A stretch of 49,117 nucleotides of DNA. It comes from Theristus sp. LFF4_11. Taxonomy: Eukaryota; Nematoda; Chromadorea; Monhysterida; Xyalidae. The notes beneath the pieces are model-generated. The model ran no database searches and was not told the origin of the DNA. It saw only the letters and a program-made list of their open reading frames with translations. The stretch spans positions 1 through 49,117 of the forward strand of contig JASANC010000239.1 of assembly GCA_030248135.1 (NCBI GenBank). The letters run 5' to 3'. The position numbers and the translations under genes were made by a program. How positions within the stretch are numbered: the first letter of the stretch is position 1; the number at the start of each line of letters is the position of its first letter. Shown here piece after piece: positions 32,290 to 43,568 of this stretch.

Positions 32290-33319
32290 TATCTAAAAAT
32301 GCGTGAGACGCATATAAAAGGAGGAATATGGCCTTGTGTAAGCAGTGAAAGACTTGGCTCGACAACGCTTTTCAAGTCTCTGATGTGGTACACACGGATA
32401 CAAGTACATAAGGGTCATATTTTTGCGCCGCGTTTGTTTGTTTTTTTTTTGAAGCACGCCCCCCACCGATTCCGGAAACCCGAAGGTACCAAACTCCGGT
32501 GGGATTGGGGAATGGACGGCTCACCATCCCGTGGAACCAATACCCTCGGCATGTGAGGGGGCAGCCTCTAAGCCCCGCTCTGTCCTGGGGGCACCAGTGA
32601 TCTTAGCCCGATTTCGGTTTCGGTGGCCTGCGGTCGCTATATCCCCGGAGGGCAGCGAATCCGAAAGTTTTCGTTTTCGTTTTCGTTTTGCTGAAAAGCG
32701 TAAAACTTTGAAGTTATTTTTTAATTGTTCTCTTCGATTTAATCTAAAATCACGCCATGTGCGAAATTCTGTAAATTCTGTGCAAAAACAGAAAAATTAG
32801 AGGTTGTAAAACATTGTTGCATGTAGCTTTTTCGTTGTTGTTAACGTACGCACCGCTGTGTACACACCAGCACCAGTGACAAAAAAGAGTTGTCTTCCGT
32901 TGATTTTCACCTTTTTTACCGGTGTCACCTTCAACTAGTGTGGCAGGATAAACCGTCTGTCCCGTGAGTCATTGCCTTTGCCACAGGAGACCTTGCGTTC
33001 CGCAATGCTTCTGCGATACAATTTGTCCTGAACAAACCAGTGTCAGCGAGCTAAAGTCTGATTGTTATTTTAGTAGTTTTAGTGGTCGCTAAATGCCCGA
33101 AATCCGCAAATGTGAAAGGTCATTTGTCTACAATACAAAGCACGAGGGTTGCCATGTGCAACCGAAATCATAAATAAACGGCGCAAAAATATGACTCTTA
33201 TGTACTTGTATCCGTGTGTACCACATCAGAGACTTGAAAAGCGTTGTCGAGCCAAGTCTTTCACTGCTTACACAAGGCCATATTCCTCCTTTTATATGCG
33301 TCTCACGCATTTTTAGATA
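32290..33319. mobile_element. Foldback module with ~140-bp inverted ends (copy 2)
   Basis: Intact 1030-bp module matching 20114-21144 in the opposite orientation, with terminal TATCTAAAAATGCG and CGCATTTTTAGATA. Confidence 0.88.
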
Positions 33320-33645
33320 ATGTTACTTATTTTTGTTTCTTTTTTTTTTGATGTATATGTGTGCCCTTTATTTTGTTAAAAAAATGTGGGGATTGGGGTT
33401 TGATGGGGTTTTTCGTTTGGGAAAAGGGTTTAAAGGGGGGTTTATGGTTGGTGTCGTTTATTTGGTTGAAAATGTAGGGATGGGTGTGAAATTTTGTTTT
33501 TTTTTGGGGGGGTTTTTTGTGTGAATGTTTTTTAAGGTGGTGTTTGGTGGGTTGTTTTATTAATTTTGGGAGAAAGGGGGTTGGGGGGGGGTTTTGGGGG
33601 GGTTTTTGTGGGGTGGGTGGAAATTATATTTGGGGGTTGTGGGTT
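33320..33645. other. C-depleted, G/T-rich stretch replacing a B array
   Basis: The first bases (GTTACTTATTTTT, then a T run, then ATGTGTG) align with the B-array start in copy 3 (35116-35170). Later phrases echo the B unit with C lost. From about 33385 to 33640 there are only a handful of C residues on this strand. It is either a degraded B array or low-quality consensus sequence. Frames across it are not genes. Confidence 0.6.
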
Positions 33646-34865
33646 TTCGGGCGAATCGGCCGTGGAAATTGGCGAAATCGGTCCAGGAACGAAAAACAAG
33701 AAAAGGGTGTTTTCCAGAGTAATTCAATGCGCTGATCACGAATTTTGGGTTAGTTTTCTTACGTGAGCAACTCTAGATGCTGAATCGAGACGATTTCGGG
33801 CGAATCGGCCGTGGAAATTGGCGAAATCGGTCCAGGAACGAAAAACAAGAAAAGGGTGTTTTCCAGGGTAATTCAATGCGCTGATCACGAATTTTGGGTT
33901 AGTTTTTTATGTGAGCAACTCTAGATACTGAATCGTGACGATTTCGGGCGAACCGCAGTGGAAATTAGCGAAATCGGTCCAAATGCAAAAAACTGTGTTG
34001 TCCATGGTAATTCATTGCGCCGATCACGGCTTTTGGGTCAGTTTTCTTATGTGAGCAATTCTAGATACTGAATCGTGACGATGTCGGGCGAATCGGCCGT
34101 AGAAATAGCATAGGCGAAATCGGCCCAAAAAGCGAAAAAAATGAAAACCCTGAGGTATCCGGGGTTTAGAAGAATGTGTGACCAACGAGATGTGAATTTG
34201 GTTCGACCTTCGGGACTTATTTAAAAGTCAGAATATTATCTAAAAATGCGAGAGACGCATATAAAAGGAGGAATATGGCTTTGTGTAAGCAGTGAGAGAC
34301 TTGGCTCGACAACTCTTTTCAAGTCTCTGATGTGGTACACACGGATACAAGTACATAAGAGCCATATTTTTGCGCCGTTTATTCACTATTTCGGTTGCAC
34401 TTGCACATGGCAACCCTCGTACTCGTACATTGTAGACAAATGAAACTTTCACATTTGCGGTATTTCGGGCATTTAGCGAGCGACCACTAAAGCTAAAACA
34501 ACTGAAATAACAATCAGACTTTAGATCGCTGACACTGGTTTGCCCAGGACAAAGCGTATCGCAGAGGCATTGGTTTACTCAATGTCCCTTTCTGTGGCAA
34601 AGGCAATGGCTCACGGGACGGACGGTTTAGCCTACATTCATACTCCCACGCAAATCAACAAGAGTTTGGTAAAAAAATGGTGAAAATTAACGGAAGACAA
34701 CACCTTTTCGTCACTGGTGCTGGTGTGTACACAGCGGTTCGTACACTACGTTAGCAACGATAATGCTACATGCAATTGTGTTTTGCAATCGCAGTCTCTG
34801 ATTGTTGTGTTTTTGCACAGAGTTACAGAATTTCGCTGTGACTTCAGACTAAACTGGAGAGGACA
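33645..34865 (+). mobile_element. Composite element, copy 4, left part (A units plus start of foldback module)
   Basis: About 3.5 A units (landmarks near 33735, 33885 and 34020) are followed by the linker and the first ~630 bp of a foldback module (34237-34865). The module shows private variants: GAGAGACGC, GACAACTCTTTTC and GGCTTTGTGTAAGC. Its missing right end lies at 37818-37997, beyond composite copy 3. Confidence 0.8.
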
Positions 34866-35149
34866 ATTATAAAATCATGCGGATGCGCGAGCGAGCGCCA
34901 GCGAGCGGACAGCGCATCACGCATTATATGAGCCGTTATCCTCTCGCGCGCGTTTTTCAAATTTGCTCGCTTCCTCCAGCGAGCATAGTATAAGCCACAA
35001 ACTTGGTTCTGTGCACACGAAACGAACACCCAAAGTTGTGCTTGGAGCCGCGAAAAAATTTTTATCCGACTACTTTTCATACGCTGTAGACACGAAAAAC
35101 CTATTCTGAAAACAGTGTTACTTATTTTTCTATCTCTTTTTTTTTCCGG

Positions 35150-35745
35150 TATGTAATCAACATGTGTTCGCGCTTTCAGTTTTTACCTGCGACACGTTCA
35201 CAGTCTAGCAAGAATGTTTCCTGGGGTAATTTCATCCGTAGATTTGGAAAAATGGGTTAATTTTTTGCCCCGACCACTTTTTTGGGTAAAAATTTGGGCA
35301 TTTTTAAAAGTTCGCAGCGTTTTCACCGGGTTTCAAGTGTTCGCCCTTTCAATTTTTAGCTGGGACACTTTCACAGTTGAAGAAAAATGTTTCCTAGGGT
35401 AATTTCATCCGTAGATTTGGAAAAATGAGTTAATTTTTTGCCCCGACCTTTTTTTGGGGTAAAAATTGGGTTTTTTTGAAAGTTCGCAGGGTTGTCACCT
35501 GGTTTTAAGTGTTCGCCCTTTCAATTTTTAGCTGGGACACTTTCACAGTTGAACAAGAATTTTTCCTCGGGTAAATTCATCCGTAGATTCTGAAAATTTA
35601 GTTTATTTTTTGCCCGGGCATTTTTTGGGTCAAAATTGTGCATTTTTTGAAAATTCGTAGCATTTTGACTGGGTATCATTTTTTCAGTCTTACAAATTTT
35701 GTCTGAGCTACGAAAAATAGCAGAAATGTTTAGTCCGTAGGAATT
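35150..35745. repeat. B array, ~172-bp tandem repeat, about 3 units (copy 3)
   Basis: Almost identical to 29850-30425. Confidence 0.88.
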
Positions 35746-35749
35746 CAAT

Positions 35750-37075
35750 ACGCTTATCACGGATTTTGGGATAGTTTTCTTACGTGAGCAACTCTAGATG
35801 CTGAATCGTGACGATTTCGGGCGAATCGGCCGTGGAAGTTGGCGAAATCGGTCCAGAAACGAAAAACAAGAAAAGGGTGTTTTCCAGGGTAATTCAATGC
35901 GCTGATCACGAATTTTGGGTTAGTTTTCTTACGCGAGAAACTCTAGATGCTGAATCGTGACGATTTCGGGCGAATCGGCCGTGGAAATTGGCGAAATCGG
36001 TCCAGAAACGAAAAACAAGAAAAGGGTGTTTTCCAGGGTAATTCAATGCGCTGATCACGAATTTTGGGTTAGTTTTCTTACGTGAGCAACTCTAGATGCT
36101 GAATCGTGACGATTTCGGGCGAATCGGCCGTGGAAGTTGGCGAAATCGGTCCAGAAACGAAAAACAAGAAAAGCGTGTTTTCCAGGGTAATTCAATGCGC
36201 TGATCACGGATTTTGGGTTAGTTTTCTTACGTGAGCAACTCTAGATGCTGAATCGTGACGATTTCGGGCGAATCGGCCGTGGAAGTTGTCGAAATCGGTC
36301 CAGAAACGAAAAACAAGAAAAGGGTGTTTTCCAGGGTATTTCAATGCGCTGATCACGGATTTTGGGTTAGTTTTCTTACGTGAGCAACTCTAGATGCTGA
36401 ATCGTGACGATTTCGGGCGAATCGGCCGTGGAAGTTGGCGAAATCGGTCCAGAAACGAAAAACAAGAAAAGGGTGTTTTCCAGGGTAATTCAATGCGCTG
36501 ATCACGGATTTTGGGTTAGTTTTCTTACGTGAGCAACTCTAGATGCTGAATCGTGACGATTTCGGGCGAATCGGCCGTGGAAGTTGGCGAAATCGGTCCA
36601 GAAACGAAAAACAAGAAAAGGGTGTTTTCCAGGGTAATTCAATGCGCTGATCACGAATTTTGAGTTAGTTTTCTTACGTGAGCAACTCTAGATGCTGAAT
36701 CGTGACGATTTCAGGCGAATCGGCCGTGGAAGTTGGCGAAATCGGTCCAGAAATGAAAAACGAGAAAACGGTTTTTCCAGGGTAATTCAATGTGCTGATC
36801 ACGGATTTTGGGTTAGTTTTCTTGTATGAGCAACTCTAGATACTGAATCGTGACGATTTATGGTGAATCGGCCGTGGAATTTAGCGAAACCGGTCCAGAA
36901 ATGAAAAACAAGAAAACGGTGTTTTCCATGGTAATTCATTACGCCGATCACGGCTTTTGGGTCAGTTTTTCTTTTGTGAGCGATTCTAGGTACTGAATCG
37001 TGACGATTTTGGGGAATCGGCCGTAGAAATGGCATAGGAGAAATCGGCCTGAAAAACGAAAAATGAAAAACCTGA
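35750..37075. repeat. A array, ~150-bp tandem repeat, about 9 units (copy 3)
   Basis: The same unit and the same gradient of divergence as copy 2, with landmarks near 35902, 36052, 36202, 36352, 36500, 36649 and 36796. Confidence 0.9.
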
Positions 37076-37158
37076 GTTGTCCGGGGTTTAGAAGAATGTG
37101 TGACCAACGAATTGTGATTTTGGTCCGACCTTCGGGGCTTATGTAAAAGTCAGAATAT

Positions 37159-37815
37159 TATCTAAAATTGCGTGAGACGCATATAAAAGGAGGAATATGG
37201 CCTTGTGTAAGCAGTGAAAGACTTGGCTCTACAACGCTTTTCAAGTCTCTGATGTGGTACACACGGATACAAGTACATAAGGGTCATATTTTTGCGCCGC
37301 GTTTGTTTTTTTTTGAAGCACGCCCCCCACCGATTCCGGAAACCCGAAGGTACCAAACTCCGGTGGGATTGGGGAATGGACGGCTCACCATCCCGTGGAA
37401 CCAATACCCTCGGCATGTGAGGGGGGCAGCCTCTAAGCCCCGCTCTGTCCCGTCTGTCCCGTGAGTCATTGCCTTTGCCACAGGAGACCTTGCGTTCCGC
37501 AATGCTTCTGCGATACAATTTGTCCTGAACAAACCAGTGTCAGCGAGCTAAAGTCTGATTGTTATTTTAGTAGTTTAGTGGTCGCTAAATGCCCGAAATC
37601 CGCAAATGTGAAAGGTCATTTGTCTACAATACACAGCACGAGGGTTGCCATGTGCAACCGAAATCATAAATAAACGGCGCAAAAATATGACTCTTATGTA
37701 CTTGTATCCGTGTGTACCACATCAGAGACTTGAAAAGCGTTGTAGAGCCAAGTCTTTCACTGCTTACACAAGGCCATATTCCTCCTTTTATATGCGTCTC
37801 ACGCATTTTTAGATA
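37159..37815. mobile_element. Foldback module with internal deletion (copy 3)
   Basis: 657 bp instead of 1030. The core is missing from after CGCTCTGTCC to before CGTCTGTCCCGTGAG (junction near 37450). The shared CTGTCC at both sides suggests a microhomology-type deletion. Confidence 0.8.
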
Positions 37816-37817
37816 AT

Positions 37818-37997
37818 AATTTTAATGCTTTTTTTCGCTTTTCAGCAAAACAAACGCGGCGCTAAAATATTACTCTTGTGTACTTGTATCCGTGTGTACC
37901 ACATCAGAGACTTGAAAAGAGTTGTCGAGCCAAGTCTCTCATTGCTTACACAAAGCCATATTCCTCCTTTTATATGCGTCTCTCGCATTTTTAGATA
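37818..37997 (+). mobile_element. Composite element, copy 4, right end of foldback module
   Basis: It ends CTCTCGCATTTTTAGATA and carries GAAAAGAGTTGTCGAGCC and CACAAAGCCATATTCC, the exact complements of the private variants at 34237-34330. It is the far half of that module. Confidence 0.78.
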
Positions 37998-38024
37998 TGT
38001 TTATTCTTGCTTTCTTGAACACAT

Positions 38025-38116
38025 GATTAGGAGTTATGTTGGCATTTTTGAAAAAGACAACTCCTAGTCTGCGACTGATCCCGCCTTGACCGGCTGCCTT
38101 TTTTATTCGGCCATAC
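38025..38116. mobile_element. Fragment of GTATGGCCG-family MITE
   Basis: Inverted relative to 25432: GACAACTCCTAGTCTGCG, then GATCCCGCCTTGA, ending TTATTCGGCCATAC. Only one end is present. Confidence 0.6.
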
Positions 38117-38402
38117 TGTAGGTTAAAACATACGCGGTCACCACAAATACTGCTTCATGAATGGCGCTTTTCGTGAGGAGATTTTTAGAAATTTTACTTG
38201 TCATTATCAGCAGATCGACATTTTTTTCTCTGCAAGCAAGCAGAAAAGCAAAGCAGAAAAACATAAAAAGGGTATTGCATGTTTGATGGAAATGTTTCAA
38301 AAAAGTACATGTTTTTTTCAAATAAAACTGCGCAGATGATAAAAATCCTGTCCTTTTACGGTTTGATTAGAAAATAAGTAACAAATTCCTTATCGGTTTT
38401 AT

Positions 38403-39307
38403 TTACGGATCAACAATTTTCGCGCGCATTTGCATGCAGACCATGTCCTGGTTGTTTTGGTCCTTGATTTGCCATTGAATGATGACGGACAACTTAAAAA
38501 AGACAATAATTGATGTTTTGTAACGTGACCGTGAACGGAACGGTTAAAAAACGAACAGCACTCCTCACACATCCAGTTTTTTTTTTTGACTCCGATTTTA
38601 TTTTTCAAAACTTTTTAGTCCAAGGGTGACATGCATCGTGCAGCACTCAGAGACGGGCAGTGATTAATGTTTGCAATGTAATGCAAACAATTTCTACTGC
38701 TACATAATTGTAAAAAGCAAACACGCTTCAGCGTCTTTTCACCGTACCGTTGGATACACTTGCTTCACGGGCAGCATTGCTTCGTACGCATATGCTTTGT
38801 CCGCCTCTATCGGGCAATTGATGCCCGACTCATGACATGCGTTCGGATTCGGCAGTGGAAACGGTACTGCTACGCCGGAGACGACACCGTGAACGACGGA
38901 AGTGGCATTCACTGAGTTGACGCCTGGAAGCAAGCAAGACGCCTGCGCCCGTGCATACAACAGGCGGAATATTAGTTAAAGTATACTGTATGTGCGCATC
39001 CGCGTAATCAAAGAAACATTCGCGAGTTGATTTTTTGGCGGTCGAGTTTTCTTTCTTTCACATGGCAAAAAATGACGTGTGCGTCAGCGTGCCCATGTGC
39101 AGCAGAACAACTCATCGAACACAAGTTTTGCTGGCTATTTGTAAAAAATTGCTTTTTTCACAGGAGGGGCTATAAAAAAGAAGAAAAACCGACTTGGCTT
39201 AAATGTAATTGTGATTTTCGGCGTCGTGCCTTTCACGAGTTTACAGCCGATCGGTGCACCCGGGCATGGAGTCACATCAACGTTCACAATTCGACCGGTC
39301 TTCGATT
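38403..39307 (-). CDS. NPC2: NPC2-like (ML domain) secreted sterol/lipid-binding protein, 5' incomplete
   Basis: NPC2 proteins bind cholesterol or related lipids in the lysosome lumen or outside the cell. Three exons in coding order are 39307-39194, 38923-38748 and 38492-38403, with phases 1 and 0 matching. The first reads SKTGRIVNVDVTPCPGAPIG then CKLVKGTTPKITITF, the family VxVxPCP...C.L.KG region. The second has VVHGVVSGVAVPFPLPNPNAC, split here as VVHGVVSGVAVPFPLP and NPNAC, then SGINCPIEADKAYAYEAMLP, matching the NPC2 VPFPxPxxxxC-SGINCP core. The last has VIIQWQIKDQNNQDMVCMQM. With chosen splice sites the spacing between conserved blocks equals that of human NPC2. An AATAAA overlaps the stop region (about 38397-38402). 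The signal-peptide exon (DCG...) was not found upstream. Exon 2's acceptor and exon 1's acceptor are inferred. Confidence 0.85.
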
Positions 39308-40680
39308 CTTGAAAAAAACGAGTCGCGTTTCATTCAATTTTGCGAGGTGAATGCAAGTTTCCAAACCATTCATGCATAATTTCGGCAGCTTATCTTCAGT
39401 GTTTCAAAACTAAATCAATTTTCGGGCGGGATTACAAAGATTTTGTCTTTTTCCATATGTTTTCGTTGGCTTTCCCAGTTCATTTCAGTTTCATGTGTTG
39501 AACATAGGCACAGATCCCGCCCCCTCAGAAGATTTTCTGTGTGCTGCTTGCGGCCGTTTGCGTGCACCGCAGTTCGCCCAAGCCACCATTTTTGTTGAAA
39601 AACACGAATGGAACCAAGAAATGGGGCAACGGAAACATTTTTATGTGCCGTTTGTAGTCTGTTGATTTCATTTTTGTGAAAAAAATTGATCACTAAAACA
39701 AAAGTCATCATAAATTTGTGTTTTGTCGTTTTTCACACTGTTTTTTATTGCGAGCCCACCGATGTTGATTAAAACAACACCCAACAACAAACGACACATC
39801 AACGTGTTCCCGCTACTATGCTGAGTTGATTGAGTCATGGCTTATTAAAATTGGCTAAGGGAATCGTGAGCTGGGCGACATTTTCATTTTGATACTGCAC
39901 GCAAACGCACGCAACCGAACGCAGGCATTTTGAGGGGGGCCAAGCATACTTTACGTGTTGAAATGGTGCGACTGCGTGCGTGCACTTAGGTGCACCTGCG
40001 TGCGCGCAATTGCACGCGTGCGTCCACTTATTATGGTGGGCACTGTACGCATTCCTGTGTCAGGCAGGACTCAGCAGAAGTTCAGCACACCCCCATCCAA
40101 TCAAACGACAATAATCGACATATGACAAAAATGCAGTTCGTTTTGCAAAACTCGTTTTTCAAAGTTCTAACAATGCTGAAATCAATAATGCAAAATAAAA
40201 AATACTGGTGCAATGAAACGCTCGCGTGCCGATTAAAAAACGTCTATTGTTCGGTCTCAAAAACGATCAGCACGCTTGCAAACGTGCGGTTTAAAAAAAA
40301 CCAGTTTGCATATACATGTAGGCCTTTTTCAAACGAGAAAACGTCAAAAATATAGCTTTCGAAGATATTTGCATACAGTCCCTGTTCCGAATAAAAAAAA
40401 TAGTCCCATTCTCTCATTTTGTATACTGTTACTTCCTGGAATATATAACTGAGATGGTTTTTTGGTGAAAACGATATGCTGAAAAAAATGTCTTGATAAA
40501 TTTTTTTATCGGTCCTGTACAAAACAATACCTATATAAAATTTTAGTGTCGTTTTTTACTAATAAAAAGACACACACACGATCACTTCGTTTATTTTATT
40601 TTACATGTTGAATTTTTTTTGTAGTTTTCTTGGACGGCCGAGTTTATCAGCGTTCAACTTTATCCAAATGCAGCGAATAA
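39308..40680. other. Unassigned region upstream of NPC2-like exons
   Basis: The missing first NPC2 exon may lie here, but I could not identify it. GC-rich GTGCGT/GCACGC alternations with a small GTGCACTTAGGTGCAC palindrome occur at about 39900-40030. Other frames are unsupported. Confidence 0.4.
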
Positions 40681-40689
40681 GCATACAGG

Positions 40690-40718
40690 GTTATACGTCA
40701 GTTTAACTGACGTATAAC
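40690..40718. repeat. Perfect 29-bp palindrome
   Basis: GTTATACGTCAGTT and its exact complement AACTGACGTATAAC are separated by one base. It follows a TACAGG mariner-like end, so it may be a minimal hairpin remnant. Confidence 0.8.
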
Positions 40719-40762
40719 ATCGTTTTTACGCATATATGCGTGGCCACAAGCCAACCTAAGCA

Positions 40763-40946
40763 TACAGGGTGTTCCAGAATCATGAAAACATTTTCATTTG
40801 GCTAGAATACATGTTATATAGAACGTTCACATTGTACGTTCACGAATTAACATTTTGTTAACGTTTGGTATGATATAGGTAAATGAAAATGTGTCCATAT
40901 TTTTGGACAACCATGTACATGTGTCCATTTTTTGGACAACCATGTA
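40763..40946. mobile_element. Mariner-like MITE, CAGGGTGTTCCA ends
   Basis: TA-flanked, starting CAGGGTGTTCCAGAATCATG and ending TTTTTTGGACAACCATG. ACATTTTCATTTRSCTA occurs inverted near both ends. The right end has a duplicated GTGTCCAT..TTTTGGACAACC block. Confidence 0.6.
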
Positions 40947-41512
40947 TAATACATGTTTGTTGAAATTTTGAAAAACTCAAACCGTTTTTCCTACGAAAAA
41001 AAGAAAAAAACTAACTGCAATCGCGAAAGTTGACCTTCGAAGCGTATACCGATAGAACGCAGACGGAGAAGAAACCGAAAACGAGCCATTTTGAGTTCAT
41101 TTTGTTTAATCGATATTTAGACAATAGATCGCTTAAGTAGGCACTGAAAATGTTGTGAAAAAATCTTTACGGATAATTGTGAATCATGCTAAAAAAATCT
41201 AACACGTGTGCCACTGTTCTTTGGCCGTTTTAATGTTAACATTGTCTTGAGCAACGCACAAATACTGACATAAAGAATTTGCAACGCGGGTTTGGAAACT
41301 TTTTGGCGTTTGTTTTTAACATTCAACCTGCTGAAAACGTGCAAAATTCGTTCAGATTATAATAATGTTATCAGACGAATTTATACCAAGCAGTTAGTAA
41401 CCGGAAGCAATAAATGTTATTCACACGTGTTGATGTCACAATAACAAGGAAATGCAGTCAGCTGATAACGATACGGCCGGTAAGCAGGTCAGTTTCGGGG
41501 GTGTATGGCCGA

Positions 41513-41790
41513 ATGAATAAGGCAGTCCTTGTATACTCTCCATCAAAGCGGGATCAGTCGCAGACTAGGAGTTGTCTTTTTTTTCAATTAAGAACGCCAA
41601 GATAATTTCCAATCGTGTGTGCAAGGCAGAGAGAAATGAACAGAATAGTACGAAGACTCAATGAGTTAAAAAAACCCGTCAAATTTGACACACAATTGGG
41701 TTTCTGAACGTATTTTTCTTTTATTCAAATTTCTTTCAAAACACTTCTTTCACCCTGAAAAAAGCTGTCATGTTTACTCGACCGTTCCGC
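41513..41790. mobile_element. MITE, GTATGGCCG family
   Basis: It starts GTATGGCCGAATGAATAAGG and has the CAGACTAGGAGTTGTCTTTT and CCGTCAAATTTGACACACAA blocks of the family. The right end is diverged (CTCGACCGTTCCGC). Confidence 0.65.
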
Positions 41791-41974
41791 AGGTCAAAAT
41801 ATGGCAGGGTATAGGTCATTCTATGGCAGCTGCAAAATTGTCGTATTTTGACCCCCGGTATGATGGCAAAATGGCATGACACCCGCATCTGTTAAGGTGC
41901 AAGTCAATGAAAAATTGGTTATTTAAAAGTGGAATTCGTTTTCAACATTGTAACATGTATACCCTATTATATTA

Positions 41975-42062
41975 TATGAGGTTTTTAAAACGTGTGAAAC
42001 CATTATGACGTCATGTGGCTCTGACCTCAACATGCGCTTGCCATATGCACAGCAAACCGGAC
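41975..42062. mobile_element. Half of a CTATT-AAACGTG family MITE
   Basis: AAAACGTGTGAAACC, ATGACGTCATGTGG and CATGCGCTTGCCAT with CAGCAAACCGGA match one half of the 5853-6090 element; the other half is absent. Confidence 0.55.
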
Positions 42063-42066
42063 ATCT

Positions 42067-42300
42067 GGGGCCAGTTTTATAAAACTTAGCAGCTCAATAG
42101 TGTTACACCACTGAGCGCCTGAATACAATAAGTTCATTAATCAAGCCATTGCAATTTCCTCACATCACGTTGAAGAGCAACATTGGCGAATCAGCTTGCG
42201 TGAAAAAGTTTGCGGAACTTTTGATGTGTCCATGGTTTCATTCAGGGGCTCAGTGGTGTTGCACTAATTGAACTACAGAGCTTTTGTGAACTTGCCCCCT
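42067..42300. mobile_element. MITE with long GGGGCCAGTTTTATAAAA-type inverted ends
   Basis: The left end (GGGGCCAGTTTTATAAAACT ... ACACCACTGAGCGCCTGAAT) pairs with the right end (ATTCAGGGGCTCAGTGGTGT ... CTTTTGTGAACTTGCCCCCT). A related half is in the palindrome arms at about 2040-2110 and 16430-16490. Confidence 0.7.
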
Positions 42301-43568
42301 GGTGTCTGGTGCATGCCACGGGCGATTTTAAGGCAAAAATATGCCATTTCGGCTTGAGATACCGTATTTGAACAAAAAAATTACAATATTTCACGTTGGG
42401 TATCGAGCTCCGACACGCTAATAGGTGAACAGGAGTGCGCTGTCCTGTCCGTCCGGGCACCTAAGCAGCAGACATCTTTTTTTAGTGTGGACTAAACATG
42501 TTTTTATTTAATTTAATTAACTATAAAAATTAAGGCATCAATTGGTATATTCGGCGTTGACTGTTGTAAAAAGGCGAACAAAAATAAAACAGAAGATTTC
42601 GACACTGCGAAAACAACAACACGCGTTTTGGGGCAGCAGACAAGAGCGATAAAGAAAAAGCTGCGCGTTTTTCATGTGTAATGCGAACGCCCGATGATCG
42701 ATGCTGCGTTAGTCTGGCGATGGGCATCGTGATGTCGATTGAGCCTGGCGATGCATGGGCCGCATTCGAGTTTTTACATGAGAGACACACCGCCTGCGCA
42801 AGCTGTCGAAGAAACGATGTCCCAACAGTGTACATTAAGCGATATGAACAAAATTATCGTTTTCGTTTGTCATTTTCGAAATCGAAACCACCAAAAACAC
42901 ATATCAAACGGTGTCATACGCCCACCTCCGCTCATAAACAACTTCGGTGTTTGGTTTTGTTGTTTCTGTTTACATTATTCCAAACTCGTGATTTTGCACG
43001 GTTCATGTTTATTTGTGCAGTTCTGTGTAAGTACAGCCAACAGTCAACAATTCAGAATGTTCGAATATACGGTGTCTGCAGTAACGGGCCTCAATGAAGC
43101 ACCGACCAGGACTCCGCGGAAAATTGACCCAGTCCCATCAATATTTTAAGGGAAACATAAATGGTGGTTTTGTTTATGGTAACTCACAATCAGTACACAC
43201 AGGTTATCAACCATAGTCCATTTTATTTCCACGAAACTCCAGATTGGATAAAAAGTTGCATGATAAGAAGAAAACTGAACTAGATACAATGACAGACAGG
43301 TGGGGGTAAGTGTAGAAACTTAAAGCGAACACAAACAACAAGATAACCAGCCGTCTTGAGTAGTGCGATTTATTTTTTTCAGTTAAATTTGAAACAACTG
43401 ATCTAAAATAAATAACAAAAAGCCAAAAAATAAGTATGTACAAGATAAAAGTTTGATACCTTGATTACAAATCAGCACACCAGCACACATAGACACATAG
43501 ACTTGCGGCACGCGAGTGTGTGCCTGTGTGTTTGTTTTCGAATGTGCAACATTTCAGCGACATCCCTT
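42301..43568. other. Unassigned region
   Basis: Open frames at 42681-43149 (plus) and 42530-42835 (minus) overlap and neither resembles a family I know or shows a matched set of splice sites. I do not call a gene. Confidence 0.4.

Larger units (their letters stand above)
29567..33319 (+). mobile_element. Composite foldback/satellite element, copy 2
   Basis: The longest copy (3.75 kb). It has a unique 5' end (29567-29800, GATGCGCGAGCGAGCG onward), B array (about 29850-30425), A array (about 30427-32205), a linker ending AAAAGTCAGAATAT, and the foldback module (32290-33319). The first ~8 bases seen in copies 1 and 3 (ATCATGCG) are missing. No transposase frame. Confidence 0.85.
34874..37815 (+). 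mobile_element. Composite foldback/satellite element, copy 3, inserted into copy 4
   Basis: Starts ATCATGCGGATGCGCGAGCG. It has the unique end to about 35115, a B array (about 35150-35745), an A array of about 9 units (about 35750-37075), and a shortened foldback module (37159-37815). Length is 2.94 kb. It separates the two halves of copy 4's foldback module. I cannot define a clean target duplication: the flanks are AATTATAAA on the left and ATAATTTTAA on the right. Confidence 0.82.

Noticed and set aside
33333..33766. Gly/Phe/Val-rich open frames in the G/T-rich stretch
   Set aside because: Their composition simply follows G and T runs; the DNA aligns with a B array.
42681..43149. Two overlapping plus-strand frames of about 137 codons
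   Set aside because: No recognisable motif, no matched splice sites, and an equally long minus-strand frame overlaps.
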